Positions 36,447 through 46,217 are shown, counted from the stretch's first letter. The stretch: DNA of 64,000 nucleotides from JANRKB01 sp033763695 (GCA_033763695.1 JANRKB010000016.1:1-64000), one strand, 5' to 3'. Numbers and translations are program-made. Notes: a model not told the origin generated them from the sequence alone.

Positions 36447-37358
36447 TCACACCCGCTCGCCGCCGGCGCGGCCGAGGGTGCGTGACACTTCCTCCATGAC
36501 GCGTCCCGGCGCGAGCCAATCCATGGCCCGGGGCGAAGTCGGGGCGATCACGCGACTCGCCACACCCAGCGGCAACCATCTCGCAGGGTCGGTCGGGCCA
36601 AACAGCGAGACCGTCGTGACGCCCAACGCCGCGGCGAGGTGACCCGGGCCGGTATCGGCGGCAACGACAAGGCTCGCGTCCTGCAGAAAGTTCGACAGTT
36701 CATCAACATCGAGCAGGAACGCCGCGATCGGCGCGAGCGATGCGAAAATCTCTCGCTCGGCGTCGTCGAACTGCTCGGCCTCGACCTCTCCCGCCAGCGC
36801 GATGAGTTCGCGCGAGCCGAGCAGCGGCTCGATGCGCTTGACGAGTTCGGCCCAGCGCTGCATCGGCCAGCGCTTCTCGCGTGAGCCCGCGCCGACATGC
36901 AGCACCACCGGGCCACCGGGGTTCGCGCGGCGTGGGCCGAGGTCTGGCCGCGGACCGGCGAGCTCGAGCGCAGCGAGCCGATCAATACGCCCGCCGCGAG
37001 CCAAGACAGCCGCGCCGGGGAACATCGCCGCCGCATTCGCGAGCCAGAGACGACCGGGCTCGCTCGTCGGCTCGGCTTCAAGCCCGATGACACGCGCGAC
37101 GCCCGAGATCTGCACCGGCGGCGCCGCGGCGTCCAGCCAGAGCGCGCCAAAGCGTGCTTGCTCGGCATCCATCGCGTTTATGCCGAGCCATCGGGCCGCG
37201 AGCTGCGCGTGCGACGATCGCGAGACCAGCGTGACAGGGCCGAGCGACTTCCATCGCCGCAGCATCGGCCACAGCAGCACACTGTCGCCAAGCGCACCAC
37301 GATGGAAGACCCACGTTGGGCCGACTGGTTCAGTTTGTACGGCGGCGGCGGACATCAT
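36447..37358 (-). CDS. Glycosyltransferase family 9 (heptosyltransferase-like)
   Basis: A 303-residue GT9 protein. The N-terminal FHRGALGDSVLLWPML matches the family's RxGALGD motif. VVLHVGAGSREKRWPMQRWA is the start of the donor domain. ADTGPGHLAAALGVTTVSLFG then GPTDPARWLPLG is the hallmark C-terminal motif. GT9 enzymes add heptose or related sugars to the lipopolysaccharide core at the inner membrane's cytoplasmic face. Two adjacent ATG codons (37358, 37355) begin it. Its exact sugar and acceptor cannot be told. Confidence 0.9.
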   Translation of the reverse strand: MMSAAAVQTEPVGPTWVFHRGALGDSVLLWPMLRRWKSLGPVTLVSRSSHAQLAARWLGINAMDAEQARFGALWLDAAAPPVQISGVARVIGLEAEPTSEPGRLWLANAAAMFPGAAVLARGGRIDRLAALELAGPRPDLGPRRANPGGPVVLHVGAGSREKRWPMQRWAELVKRIEPLLGSRELIALAGEVEAEQFDDAEREIFASLAPIAAFLLDVDELSNFLQDASLVVAADTGPGHLAAALGVTTVSLFGPTDPARWLPLGVASRVIAPTSPRAMDWLAPGRVMEEVSRTLGRAGGERV

Positions 37359-37387
37359 CGCGCAGCATAACAGGTCGGCTCGCACGC

Positions 37388-39076
37388 TCAGCTCTGCACT
37401 TGTCCTCGCGCGAGCGCCCGCGCTTCGCGCAAGGCGCGGCGTTCGATCATCGCCGCCCGCATCCGCGGCTGCGCGATCAACTCCCCGATCTGCCCCGCGT
37501 TCATCGGCGGGCCGCCCGACCAACCAAATCGCGCATCGAGCACGCGCCGTGAGAACTCATTCAGCCCGCTGCTGATCGCACGGATGCGATGATCGGGCTC
37601 AAGCCACGCCTGCCACGGGTCAATCGTCCGCGTCCAGTCCGCCAGCGCCGCGACCCCGATCCGCGTCGCAGAACGAGCACGACGCACGCTCGCACCATCA
37701 GTTGGAGCCGCGTCCTTGAGCCAGCGCACCACGGCACGATCGATCGCCAAGCTCGCGGCGCCGGCGAGTCGCCCGCCGCGGCCCGGCGCACTACTCGGGT
37801 CGTGCGCCTCGACCGCATCCGACAACCCGGCCAGTGCGGCACGGATCGCCTCAATCTGGCGCGAAGGCTCCAGTCGTTCAAGGCCGCTTCCCAGTCGCTC
37901 GCTCAATGTCGCGACAACAAGCGCCAGCAGCGGACGCATCAGTTCCGCCTTCACGCGCGACGCCCAACGCAACTGCGTCTCGATCTCGTCGATCGCCTCT
38001 GCCGACGGATGCAGCCGGTCAAGCTCGCCGATCGCGCCCGCGGCACTCGCACACAAGGAGCGGTACGCCGCGATACGCGCGTGCTCGTCGGCGACCGGCG
38101 CGGGGTGGCGCGACTGGGCATCCGCGATGAACTCGGCGACGTTGGCCGCGCCCGGCCCGCCGAGCCCCGTCGCGCACGCCGCGTGATCGAGGTTCACGCG
38201 TACAGGCGGCATCACGCGTGCAAGATGGCCATCGAGCAGCGATCGCAAACGTGCGGCACGCTCCAGATTGATCGCGCGCAGCGCGGACGCACGCGAGCAT
38301 TCCAATCGCGTCGCGATCGCGCCCGGCTCCAGCCCACGCTGCCAACACCGAAACAGCATCGCCCGATCGCGTGCCGAGATTGGACCACGCTCGGCAAACA
38401 CTGGCTCGCGTCCTTCGCGGGCGGCACGCTCCTCCGCACGCCGCAGCACTTGTCGCACCGCTTCGTGGCTGCGATCAAATCGCTCCGCCAGTCGCTGTGC
38501 GCACTGATTCAGCGACCAGCCGAGCGACGCGTGATAGCGGGCGGCACGACGTTCAAGGCGCGCGGCAAGCGCAACGGGAATGCGCGAGAACGCTGCGGCA
38601 CGACCGAGTTCAGTTGCGTGAGCATTCTCGAAATGCGCGACAACCCGCGGCATGAAGACGAGCGTCGCACTGCCGCGCGCACCATAGACCCGCCGCGCGA
38701 CCAGCCCACGCCGTCGATGACGATCGAGCGTCTTGCGGCTCACATTCCACTTCGTTGCCAGCGCGACGGCATCGATCGCGTCGGGCACGTCCGCCGCACT
38801 CAGCCGCGTTGCATCGCACAATCGCTCCACAAACGCCGAGAGATCCGCGAGCAGCGTCGAACCAACGACAGGCGCGTCTTCAGCGACCGCGTCGGGTCGA
38901 TAGCCGGTGACGCGAAAGACGATCCACTCCGGCGGATACCGCCGCTCGTGGTCGATCTCCTGCGCGAGCTGCTCGGCACGCTCGATGTCGCGCACGATCG
39001 CCTCGCGCGGCGCGAATCGCAACTGCTCCGCCAGATCGCGCAGCGCGACGACCGAGATGGTGGAGAGCGGAGGCAT
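37388..39076 (-). CDS. Multi-HTH protein with a sigma-70 region-4-like C-terminus
   Basis: This 562-residue predicted DNA-binding protein contains several helix-turn-helix-like units: ATKWNVSRKTLDRHRRRGL (about 106-124), NQCAQRLAERFDRSHEAVRQ (190-210) and AIATRLECSRASALRAINLE (about 255-275). The last 60 residues read RRVLDARFGWSGG, then IGELIAQPRMRAAMIERRAL. They follow sigma region 4 step by step (xxVLxLRFGL...xxIGExLGVTRERVRQIExxAL), but the recognition helix is altered. No region 2 with core-polymerase-binding motifs is obvious. It could be a divergent sigma factor or a repressor derived from one. It lies 2 bases after the DUF4239 gene and 29 bases before the GT9 gene. Confidence 0.75.
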   Translation of the reverse strand: MPPLSTISVVALRDLAEQLRFAPREAIVRDIERAEQLAQEIDHERRYPPEWIVFRVTGYRPDAVAEDAPVVGSTLLADLSAFVERLCDATRLSAADVPDAIDAVALATKWNVSRKTLDRHRRRGLVARRVYGARGSATLVFMPRVVAHFENAHATELGRAAAFSRIPVALAARLERRAARYHASLGWSLNQCAQRLAERFDRSHEAVRQVLRRAEERAAREGREPVFAERGPISARDRAMLFRCWQRGLEPGAIATRLECSRASALRAINLERAARLRSLLDGHLARVMPPVRVNLDHAACATGLGGPGAANVAEFIADAQSRHPAPVADEHARIAAYRSLCASAAGAIGELDRLHPSAEAIDEIETQLRWASRVKAELMRPLLALVVATLSERLGSGLERLEPSRQIEAIRAALAGLSDAVEAHDPSSAPGRGGRLAGAASLAIDRAVVRWLKDAAPTDGASVRRARSATRIGVAALADWTRTIDPWQAWLEPDHRIRAISSGLNEFSRRVLDARFGWSGGPPMNAGQIGELIAQPRMRAAMIERRALREARALARGQVQS

Positions 39077-39078
39077 GC

Positions 39079-39894
39079 TTAGGGCGTTGCGCCTGTCGTC
39101 CCGGCCGACGGCGCCGCCGGAGCACCTGGTGTCGACAGCAGCGGAGCCATTGCATCAAGCGCCTCACGCAGTGGCCGCGCGTCGATGGTGATCAGGCCCG
39201 AGCGCGGGAAGTCCAGATCGAGCGTCGTCCACAACGTCGTGGCGATGAGGAACGCGAGAATCGATGCCGGCGCACGCAGTCGCTTGTCGCCCGTCTCGAT
39301 GCCCAGGCCCAGCGCCGCGATACTCGCCATCGCCGAGGCGATCAGCACGATCGTCACCAGCACCGGGATGTGCCTGCGATCGGCGGCATTCCGCTCGCCG
39401 AGCAAGTCGAGTACCTCGTTCAGAGGCGGTAAGACCAGTTGGCCGAGCTCGGCATCCTCGCGCGTCCCCTGCACCGCCGACGCCCACATCCCCTCGTGCA
39501 GCGTCGTCAGCTTGTCTTGAATCTGCCGATCGTCATATCCGGTCCGCATCGAGAACAGATCAATCCGCTGCTGCGTGTACTCACGAAGCATCGACTTCAC
39601 ACGGACACGCTGCGCCTCTGGCAACAGATCCGCGCGCAGATACGCCGTGCCGACGGCGTTCGCCTCGCGGACGATGATCTGCTGTCGCTCGACGAATCTG
39701 TTGAGAGCCCCGGCGAAGCACAATCCGAGCAAAAGGCCCAGCAGGCCGAAGATCGACCCTTGCACCACGCCGAGCTGAGGGTGCTTGCTCAGATTGCCCT
39801 TGAGCATGTGCCCCAGACGCTTGCCGAGAAACCAGGCAACCACGAGGACGCCGAAGAGCGAGACGGCGATGATGAACTCGATCAGCACGACCAT
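39079..39894 (-). CDS. DUF4239 (bestrophin-like) membrane protein
   Basis: A 271-residue protein with the DUF4239 layout. Two N-terminal membrane helices (IEFIIAVSLFGVLVVAWFLG and IFGLLGLLLGLCFAGAL) flank a short loop. A soluble helical middle part follows (FVERQQIIVREANAVGTAYL, LREYTQQRID), then two more helices (VLVTIVLIASAMASIAALGL and ILAFLIATTLWTTLDLDFP). The tail is Ala/Pro/Thr-rich. Some relatives resemble anion channels; the function is unproven. It is the first gene of the group running down to gmk. Confidence 0.85.
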   Translation of the reverse strand: MVVLIEFIIAVSLFGVLVVAWFLGKRLGHMLKGNLSKHPQLGVVQGSIFGLLGLLLGLCFAGALNRFVERQQIIVREANAVGTAYLRADLLPEAQRVRVKSMLREYTQQRIDLFSMRTGYDDRQIQDKLTTLHEGMWASAVQGTREDAELGQLVLPPLNEVLDLLGERNAADRRHIPVLVTIVLIASAMASIAALGLGIETGDKRLRAPASILAFLIATTLWTTLDLDFPRSGLITIDARPLREALDAMAPLLSTPGAPAAPSAGTTGATP

Positions 39895-40014
39895 GCGGGC
39901 AGTCTATCGTGCCGCGCCGCCACAATAACCTCGGGTTGGACGTTCGCCCCACGCAGCCGTACGTCTGAACGGCCGATATCTCCCGGTTGATTCAAGTCCA
40001 CTCGGAGATGCGTC

Positions 40015-42129
40015 ATGCGCTGGATCGGCATCGTTGCGCTTGCGATTGCGATGGTTGTGGCGGGGCGGGCCCGCGCGCAGACGCCCCAGCCCGTGCCTTA
40101 CTTCAACGACTTTGAGACCTCGGTCACGGCGGGCTGGAACTCCACCCGCCTCACCAGCACGCCCCAGCTCACACGCTTCATGGGTGACTTTGGTCTGAGC
40201 GGCACGACTCAGCAATCCGTCACGCTGCGGCTGTCGCTCGTCGCGGGCCAGAGTTACACGCTGCTCTTCGACTTTTACGCGCTGCGCACCAATGACGCCA
40301 GCCATCCCTCGTGGGGGCCGGACTACTTCAATGTGCTGATTGACGGGATCAACGTCTTCAAGGAGACGTTTGACAATCAGGCCTACATCGATAGCGGATA
40401 CGGCACTTCGATGGAAGGCACCTACTTCGCTGCCGCCGATCAATGGGGCAACCTTGGCATCAGTTCCACCGACAACGTGTTCCGCAAAGTCGCGATCACC
40501 TTCGTGCCTTCGGGTGCCACGTGCAACATCCGGTTCCTCGGCGGGTTCACCGAGGCGATCAGCAACGAGGCGTGGGGCATTGACAACGTTCGCGTCGTCG
40601 AGTCCAAGGACGCCGCGCAGTACGCCCCCAAGTTCGCCGATGTCTCCAAGGCCCGCAAGTTCCAGATCAAGGCCACCACCAACGCCGCCAACGCCGCGGG
40701 AGTGAACTGGGCCGACGTGAACAACGACGGCTATCTCGACGGCCTGCTCACGGGCACGGCGGCTCGGCAGTTCGTCTATAACCCCGCGACACGCCTCTTC
40801 ACTGCCGCCACGATCATCCCCGGCACGTTCTACCGGCAGGCCGCGGTCGGCGACCTGGACAACGACGGCGACAGTGACTTCTTCGCGATGAGCAGCGACA
40901 CCGCCGAGGTCGGCGCGCTGGGTCAGGGCAACGCCACGTTCGTGGCGTCGGGCGCCATGGGCTTCACGGCACCGAGCACAGACGAATCGGCGGTCGCCGC
41001 GGACGTCAACGCCGACGGCTGGCTCGACCTGCTGATGTTCGCAGGCAACGGCAACTACCTCGCGACCAATGGCGGCGCGACTCGCTGGCCGGGCACGCTC
41101 GGCTTTGGCGGCAGTGGCACCGCGGCCGTGCCCTACGTCGCCCCATTCGCAAACCCCACACTCCCCGCCGGACTCAACGGCGTCGGCAACGTGGGCGACG
41201 GCGTCTACGTCGCAAGCGCCGATGTCAACGACGATGGCGTTCCCGACTTCTGGTACGGCTTCGGCGGCGGCCGCCTGTTCGTGTCTTCCCCCTCTGGCTA
41301 CACCGCGTCCACCGCCATCGCAACGGACGTGAGCAACACCAACAAGGTCGGGGCCGCTTTCGGCGACTTTGACAACGACGGCAAGGTCGATCTCTTCGTC
41401 CCCACCTTCACCACAGGCCAGACCGGCAAGCTCTATCGCGGCCTGGGCAACGGCAGCTTCACCGACGTCTCGCTCGCCAGCGGCATCACCGACACCAGCG
41501 GCCAACGCTCCTGCTGCTGGGGCGACTATGACAACGACGGCGACCTCGACCTCTACATTGTCACGCGTTCGGGCGTCGGCAACTGCCTCTATCGCAACAA
41601 CGCTAACGGCACGTTCACGCTTGTCGACGAACGCTGCCGCGCAGTGGGTGTGGATTGCCTCGACGCCTGCTTCGCCGACTATGACAACGACGGCGACCTT
41701 GACCTCGCCATCAGCGTGAACAACGCCAACAGTAAACTCTTTGGCAACTTCATGGACACGCTGTCAGCCACCAAGAACTTCCTCAAGGTGCGCTTCGTCG
41801 GCAGCGGCGGCGGCGCGACCAACGTGCAGGGTGTCGGCCAACGTCTGCTCCTGCTCGACTCCACCGGCAAGATCATCGCCCGGCGCGACCTCGGCGGGGC
41901 CCGAGGCATCGGTACCGAACCTGTCATCGCCCACTTCGGCGGCGTCGATCCGACACAGAAATACTTCGTCCGCGTCTACAGCAAGGGCAAGGCCTACACC
42001 ACCGCCGTCACACCCGGCACCGTGAGCACCAAGATCGGCAGCACCACGTTTCAGCAAATGCTGACGATCACCGAAGCAACGCTCAAGCCGCCGCTCCGCA
42101 TTACGAGCTGGACGGAGGACGGCCAATGA
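40015..42129 (+). CDS. Secreted FG-GAP/VCBS repeat protein, copy 1
   Basis: A 704-residue protein. Its signal peptide (WIGIVALAIAMVVAGRARA) is followed by a lectin-like N-terminal domain of about 180 residues (PYFNDFETSVTAGWNSTRL to EAWGIDNVRVVES). Then come FG-GAP/VCBS repeats with calcium-binding loops (DLDNDGDSD, DVNADGWLD, DFDNDGKVD, DYDNDGDLD), which probably fold as a beta-propeller. An ASPIC/UnbV-like end (GVGQRLLLLDSTGKIIARRDLGG) closes the chain. It is likely outside the cytoplasm. GGAG lies 8 bases before the ATG. It overlaps its paralogue by 4 bases (ATGA). Confidence 0.9.
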   Translation: MRWIGIVALAIAMVVAGRARAQTPQPVPYFNDFETSVTAGWNSTRLTSTPQLTRFMGDFGLSGTTQQSVTLRLSLVAGQSYTLLFDFYALRTNDASHPSWGPDYFNVLIDGINVFKETFDNQAYIDSGYGTSMEGTYFAAADQWGNLGISSTDNVFRKVAITFVPSGATCNIRFLGGFTEAISNEAWGIDNVRVVESKDAAQYAPKFADVSKARKFQIKATTNAANAAGVNWADVNNDGYLDGLLTGTAARQFVYNPATRLFTAATIIPGTFYRQAAVGDLDNDGDSDFFAMSSDTAEVGALGQGNATFVASGAMGFTAPSTDESAVAADVNADGWLDLLMFAGNGNYLATNGGATRWPGTLGFGGSGTAAVPYVAPFANPTLPAGLNGVGNVGDGVYVASADVNDDGVPDFWYGFGGGRLFVSSPSGYTASTAIATDVSNTNKVGAAFGDFDNDGKVDLFVPTFTTGQTGKLYRGLGNGSFTDVSLASGITDTSGQRSCCWGDYDNDGDLDLYIVTRSGVGNCLYRNNANGTFTLVDERCRAVGVDCLDACFADYDNDGDLDLAISVNNANSKLFGNFMDTLSATKNFLKVRFVGSGGGATNVQGVGQRLLLLDSTGKIIARRDLGGARGIGTEPVIAHFGGVDPTQKYFVRVYSKGKAYTTAVTPGTVSTKIGSTTFQQMLTITEATLKPPLRITSWTEDGQ

Positions 42130-44264
42130 ACACACGACTCCTCTCAATCATCGCGCGTGGCGCACTCGCGCTGCTTGCGTTCGTCGCATGCACAAGCGTC
42201 GCCTCTGCGCAGACCGCACAGAACACGCCGTACTTCAACGACTTTGAATCCTCAGTCACCGCGGGCTGGACATCGACCCGCCTCTCCAACACCACCGCGC
42301 TCGGCCGCTTCATGGGTGACTTCGGCCTCAGCGGCAGCACCCAACAGTCCACCGCGCTGCGGCTCAACGTCACCCCCGGCACCCAGTACACGCTCATCTT
42401 CGATTTCTACGCCCTGCGCACCCCCGACGGAAGCAATCCGACCCACGGCCCCGACTGGTTCCACGTCTTCGTCGACGGCGTCCGCATCTTCCGGGAGACG
42501 TTTGACAACAAGGTGTGGATCAATAGCGGTTGGGGCAGCTCTATGCAGGGGACATACGTCTACAGCCCGGATCGCTGGGGCAACCTCGGCTTCTCCTCGT
42601 CAGACAACGCCTTCCGAAGACTGACTCTCTCATTTGTGCCCGCAAGTGCGACAACAACCATCACATTTCAAGGCGCATTCAATCAAGCAATCAGCGACGA
42701 AGCCTGGGGCATCGACAACGTGCGCATCGTCGCCTCAACCAGCGCGACGCCGTTCGTCCCCGCCTTTGCCGAAGTTTCGAAGCTCCGCACTTTTGAGGTG
42801 AGAGCCACCGCCGCGGCGACCGACGCCGCGGGAGTGAACTGGGCCGACGTGAACAACGACGGCTACCTCGACTGCGTAATCACCGGCACGACGCCTCGCG
42901 TCTTCATCTACAGCCCTACGACGCGCAAGTTCACAGCCAGCACGATCGTCGCCTCCGGCAACTTCTATCGCCAGTGTGGCGTGGGCGACCTCGACAACGA
43001 CGGCGACAGCGACTTCTTCGGCATGACCAGCGACACCGCCGAGACGTGCGTGCTCGGCCAAGGCAACGGCACGTTTGTCAACGCCGGCGCGCTGGGCTTC
43101 ACGCTGCCCAGCACCGACGAGTGTGCGGTCGCCGCGGACGTCAACGCCGACGGCTGGTTGGACGTCTTGATGTTTGCAGGCAACGGCAACCACCTCGCGA
43201 CCAACGGCGGTGCAAGTCGCTGGCCGGGCACGCTCGGCTTTGGCGGCAGCGGCACCACGGCCGTGCCTTATGTCGCTCCCTTCAATGGCGTCACCACCCC
43301 AACCGGTCTCAATGGCGTCGGCAACGCCGGCGACGGCGTCTACGTCGCCAGCGCCGACATCAACGACGACGGCATCCCGGACTTCTGGTATGGCTTCGGC
43401 GGCGGGCGACTCTTCGTCTCCTCGCCCACCGGCCACACCGCCTCCACCGCCATCGCCACCGACGTCAACAACACCAACAAGGTCGGGGCGGCGTTCGGCG
43501 ACTTTGACAACGATGGCAAGGTCGATCTCTTCGTGCCCGCGTTCACCGCCGGCTCACGCGGCAAGCTCTATCGCGGCCTTGGCAACGGCAGCTTCACCGA
43601 CGTCTCGCTCGCCAGCGGCATCGCCGACACCAGCGGCCAACGCTCCTGCTGCTGGGGCGATTACAACAACGACGGCAACCTCGACCTCTACATCGTCACG
43701 CGCTCGGGCGTGGGAAACAGACTCTACCGCAACAACGGCGACGGCACCTTCACCCTCGTCGACGAACGCTGTGCCGCCGAGAGCGCCGACGCGCTCGACG
43801 CCTGCTTCGCCGACTATGACAACGACGGCGATCTCGATCTTGCCGTCAGCGTCAACAACAACACGACCCGTCTGTACGACAACGCGCTCGACACCCTCTC
43901 TCCCACCAAGAACTTCCTCAAGGTGCGCTTCGTCGGCAGCGGCAGCGGTGCAACCAACGTGCAGGGCGTTGGCCAACGTCTGCTTCTGCTCGACTCCACC
44001 GGCAAGATCATCGCGCGGCGTGACCTCGGCGGGGCACGCGGCATCGGCACCGAGCCTGTCATCGCCCACTTCGGCGGCGTGGACCCGACCAAGAAGTATT
44101 TCGTCCGTGTCTTCAGCAAGGGCAAGGCCTACACGACGCCGGTCACGCCCAACGCCGTCAGCACCAAGATCGGCGCAAACACCTTCCAGCAGATGCTGAC
44201 GATCACGGAGTCAGCGCTCAAGCCGCCGCTACGGATCACGAGTTGGACGGAGGACCCGCAGTAA
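42126..44264 (+). CDS. Secreted FG-GAP/VCBS repeat protein, copy 2
   Basis: A 712-residue paralogue of the preceding gene with the same domain order: signal peptide (ALALLAFVACTSVASA), lectin-like domain, DxDNDGDxD propeller loops and ASPIC/UnbV-like end. Long identical blocks (GVNWADVNNDGYLD, RSCCWGDY, VIAHFGGVDPT) point to tandem duplication, with most divergence in the N-terminal lectin-like part. Translation is probably coupled to copy 1 through the ATGA overlap. The pair may act as a heteromer or as two binding specificities (inference). Confidence 0.9.
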   Translation: MNTRLLSIIARGALALLAFVACTSVASAQTAQNTPYFNDFESSVTAGWTSTRLSNTTALGRFMGDFGLSGSTQQSTALRLNVTPGTQYTLIFDFYALRTPDGSNPTHGPDWFHVFVDGVRIFRETFDNKVWINSGWGSSMQGTYVYSPDRWGNLGFSSSDNAFRRLTLSFVPASATTTITFQGAFNQAISDEAWGIDNVRIVASTSATPFVPAFAEVSKLRTFEVRATAAATDAAGVNWADVNNDGYLDCVITGTTPRVFIYSPTTRKFTASTIVASGNFYRQCGVGDLDNDGDSDFFGMTSDTAETCVLGQGNGTFVNAGALGFTLPSTDECAVAADVNADGWLDVLMFAGNGNHLATNGGASRWPGTLGFGGSGTTAVPYVAPFNGVTTPTGLNGVGNAGDGVYVASADINDDGIPDFWYGFGGGRLFVSSPTGHTASTAIATDVNNTNKVGAAFGDFDNDGKVDLFVPAFTAGSRGKLYRGLGNGSFTDVSLASGIADTSGQRSCCWGDYNNDGNLDLYIVTRSGVGNRLYRNNGDGTFTLVDERCAAESADALDACFADYDNDGDLDLAVSVNNNTTRLYDNALDTLSPTKNFLKVRFVGSGSGATNVQGVGQRLLLLDSTGKIIARRDLGGARGIGTEPVIAHFGGVDPTKKYFVRVFSKGKAYTTPVTPNAVSTKIGANTFQQMLTITESALKPPLRITSWTEDPQ

Positions 44265-44307
44265 ACGCGCCGTCCGAACGAATCACACGCTGAGCCGTGT
44301 CAGGGCT

Positions 44308-45135
44308 TCACACCTGCGCGACGCCGCCAGCGCGGATCGCCTTGAGATCCTTGCGCACCCACTCAAGCAGGTTGTAGTACATGATGAGCGCGATGAGCGG
44401 CCCAAGTCCGACAAGCAACAACCCGACCGTGTAGAGGACCGGACCAAGCCAGAGCATCAGCTTCGCTCGCTTCTCCGCGCGAGGGCTGGGCAGCCGCGTC
44501 GCAAGCCACTTGATGTAGAGCATCGCCGCGAAGAACTGGGCGACGGACACCACCGTACTCATCACTGCAAAGATGAGCACGAAGATTCCAAGACCGCTGC
44601 TTGCCGCTTGGCTCGCAACAGCCATCGTGCTGATTGCAGTGATCGCGAGATGAACGAGCGTAAACATGACTTGAATCACGACGGTGACCCGGATCACGCG
44701 CCGCGGCGACTCGCCTTTGTTGGAGGCCAACTGCCCGGGATCGGGCGAACTCAGGAGCCACCAGCCCCACACCGAAAGTGCCGCGGGGATCAACGAGAGC
44801 CCTTGGCCAATGAGCGTCACGGACTGACCCGCCGAAAACGCGATCGCGAGCACAAGGGTGAGAATGAACAAAAGAATCGAGACGATGATCCCCGCCTGCA
44901 CCAGAAACACGCCGCGATGAATCGTGGCCTGATACTCCGGGCTGGAGAACGCGATCAGATCACCCAGCAGCGAGCGCTCGACGGGCGCCGAGCACTCCGG
45001 ACACGCACCCGCAATCGGCAGCCCGCGCAAGTCATAGCCACAGCGGATGCACGGCTGACTCGTGCCGACCACTCCCGTCGTCGCCGCCGCCTGACCATCC
45101 GTCGCCGCTCCGACCTGAACTTGAACCTGCTCCAT
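44308..45135 (-). CDS. Zinc-ribbon multi-span membrane protein
   Basis: A 275-residue protein of unknown function. A cytoplasmic zinc ribbon (CIRCGYDLRGLPIAGACPEC, about 29-48) precedes five or six membrane helices, such as AGIIVSILLFILTLVLAIAF and VLYTVGLLLVGLGPLIALIMY. The CxxCGYDLRGLP ribbon in front of membrane segments is a typical planctomycete architecture. It lies convergent with the FG-GAP pair (43-base gap) and divergent from sucD (65-base gap). Confidence 0.8.
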   Translation of the reverse strand: MEQVQVQVGAATDGQAAATTGVVGTSQPCIRCGYDLRGLPIAGACPECSAPVERSLLGDLIAFSSPEYQATIHRGVFLVQAGIIVSILLFILTLVLAIAFSAGQSVTLIGQGLSLIPAALSVWGWWLLSSPDPGQLASNKGESPRRVIRVTVVIQVMFTLVHLAITAISTMAVASQAASSGLGIFVLIFAVMSTVVSVAQFFAAMLYIKWLATRLPSPRAEKRAKLMLWLGPVLYTVGLLLVGLGPLIALIMYYNLLEWVRKDLKAIRAGGVAQV

Positions 45136-45200
45136 GCACCCATGCTACCGATTCTGCGGATCCGTCGCGGGCACGCGCTCCCCGCCTAGCCTTGATCCCT

Positions 45201-46202
45201 ATGGCAATCCTTATCGACGCGAACACCAAGGTCATCTGTCAGGGCATCACCGGCTCCTTCGGTGCCGTCCACACCAAGGGCTGCTATCTCTACGGCACCA
45301 AGATGGCCGGCGGCGTCACCCCCGGCAAGGGCGGCACCAAAGACCCCAACGGCCTGCCCATCTACGACACTGTCCACGCCGCCGTGCAAGCCACCGGCGC
45401 GACCGCGACCATGATCTTCGTTCCGCCGCCGTTCGCGGCCGACGCTGTGCTCGAGGCCGCCGAAGCGGGCATCAAGCTCATCTGCTGCATCACCGAAGGC
45501 GTGCCCGTGCAGGACATGATCCGCTGCCGCGCCGTGCTCGATGAGATGAACGGCGGGGCCGACGTCCCCGCGAGCAAGCGCCGCATCATCCTCGTCGGAC
45601 CCAACTGCCCGGGCGTCATCACGCCGGGTCCGCGCACCAACATGAGCAGCATGAGCGGCGAGCCCAACGCCCCCTTCACCAACGCCGGCTGCAAGATCGG
45701 CATCATGCCCGGCTACATCCACACGCACATCAGCCAGAGCAAGCGCGGCAAGGCGGTCGGCATCGTCAGCCGCTCCGGCACCCTCACCTACGAAGCCGTG
45801 TGGCAGACCAGCAACCTCGGCTTCGCCCAGAGTTCCTGCGTCGGCATCGGCGGCGACCCGGTCCGCGGCCTGAACCACATCGACTGCCTTGAACTCTTCG
45901 CCGCCGACCCCGACACCCACGGCATCCTGATGATCGGCGAGATCGGTGGCACCGACGAGATCGAAGCCGCCCGCTGGGTCGCCGACGCCCGCAAGAGCGG
46001 CAAGCTCAACAAGCCCGTCGCAGGCTTCATCGCCGGCCGCACCGCCCCCCCGGGCCGCCGCATGGGCCACGCCGGCGCGATCATCGGCGGCGCGGACGAC
46101 ACCGCCGACACCAAGATCAAGGCGATGCAGGACGCGGGCATCCGCGTCGCGATGAGCCCCGCCGACATGGGCAAGGCCATGCTCGAAGCCATGGGTGGGT
46201 AA
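45201..46202 (+). CDS. sucD: Succinyl-CoA synthetase alpha subunit
   Basis: A 333-residue subunit of the citric-acid-cycle enzyme that converts succinyl-CoA to succinate with formation of ATP or GTP. It opens AILIDANTKVICQGITGSFG (CoA-binding Rossmann motif), then ILVGPNCPGVITPG, and carries the phosphorylated-histidine motif MGHAGAIIGG near residue 290. The length is about 40 residues above the usual 290, mainly through a longer N-terminal domain loop (GGADVPASKRR). The beta-subunit gene sucC is not adjacent: the gene upstream is on the other strand. The ATG at 45201 lacks a clear ribosome-binding site. Confidence 0.95.
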   Translation: MAILIDANTKVICQGITGSFGAVHTKGCYLYGTKMAGGVTPGKGGTKDPNGLPIYDTVHAAVQATGATATMIFVPPPFAADAVLEAAEAGIKLICCITEGVPVQDMIRCRAVLDEMNGGADVPASKRRIILVGPNCPGVITPGPRTNMSSMSGEPNAPFTNAGCKIGIMPGYIHTHISQSKRGKAVGIVSRSGTLTYEAVWQTSNLGFAQSSCVGIGGDPVRGLNHIDCLELFAADPDTHGILMIGEIGGTDEIEAARWVADARKSGKLNKPVAGFIAGRTAPPGRRMGHAGAIIGGADDTADTKIKAMQDAGIRVAMSPADMGKAMLEAMGG

Positions 46203-46217
46203 GACCGGAGGTGTCCG

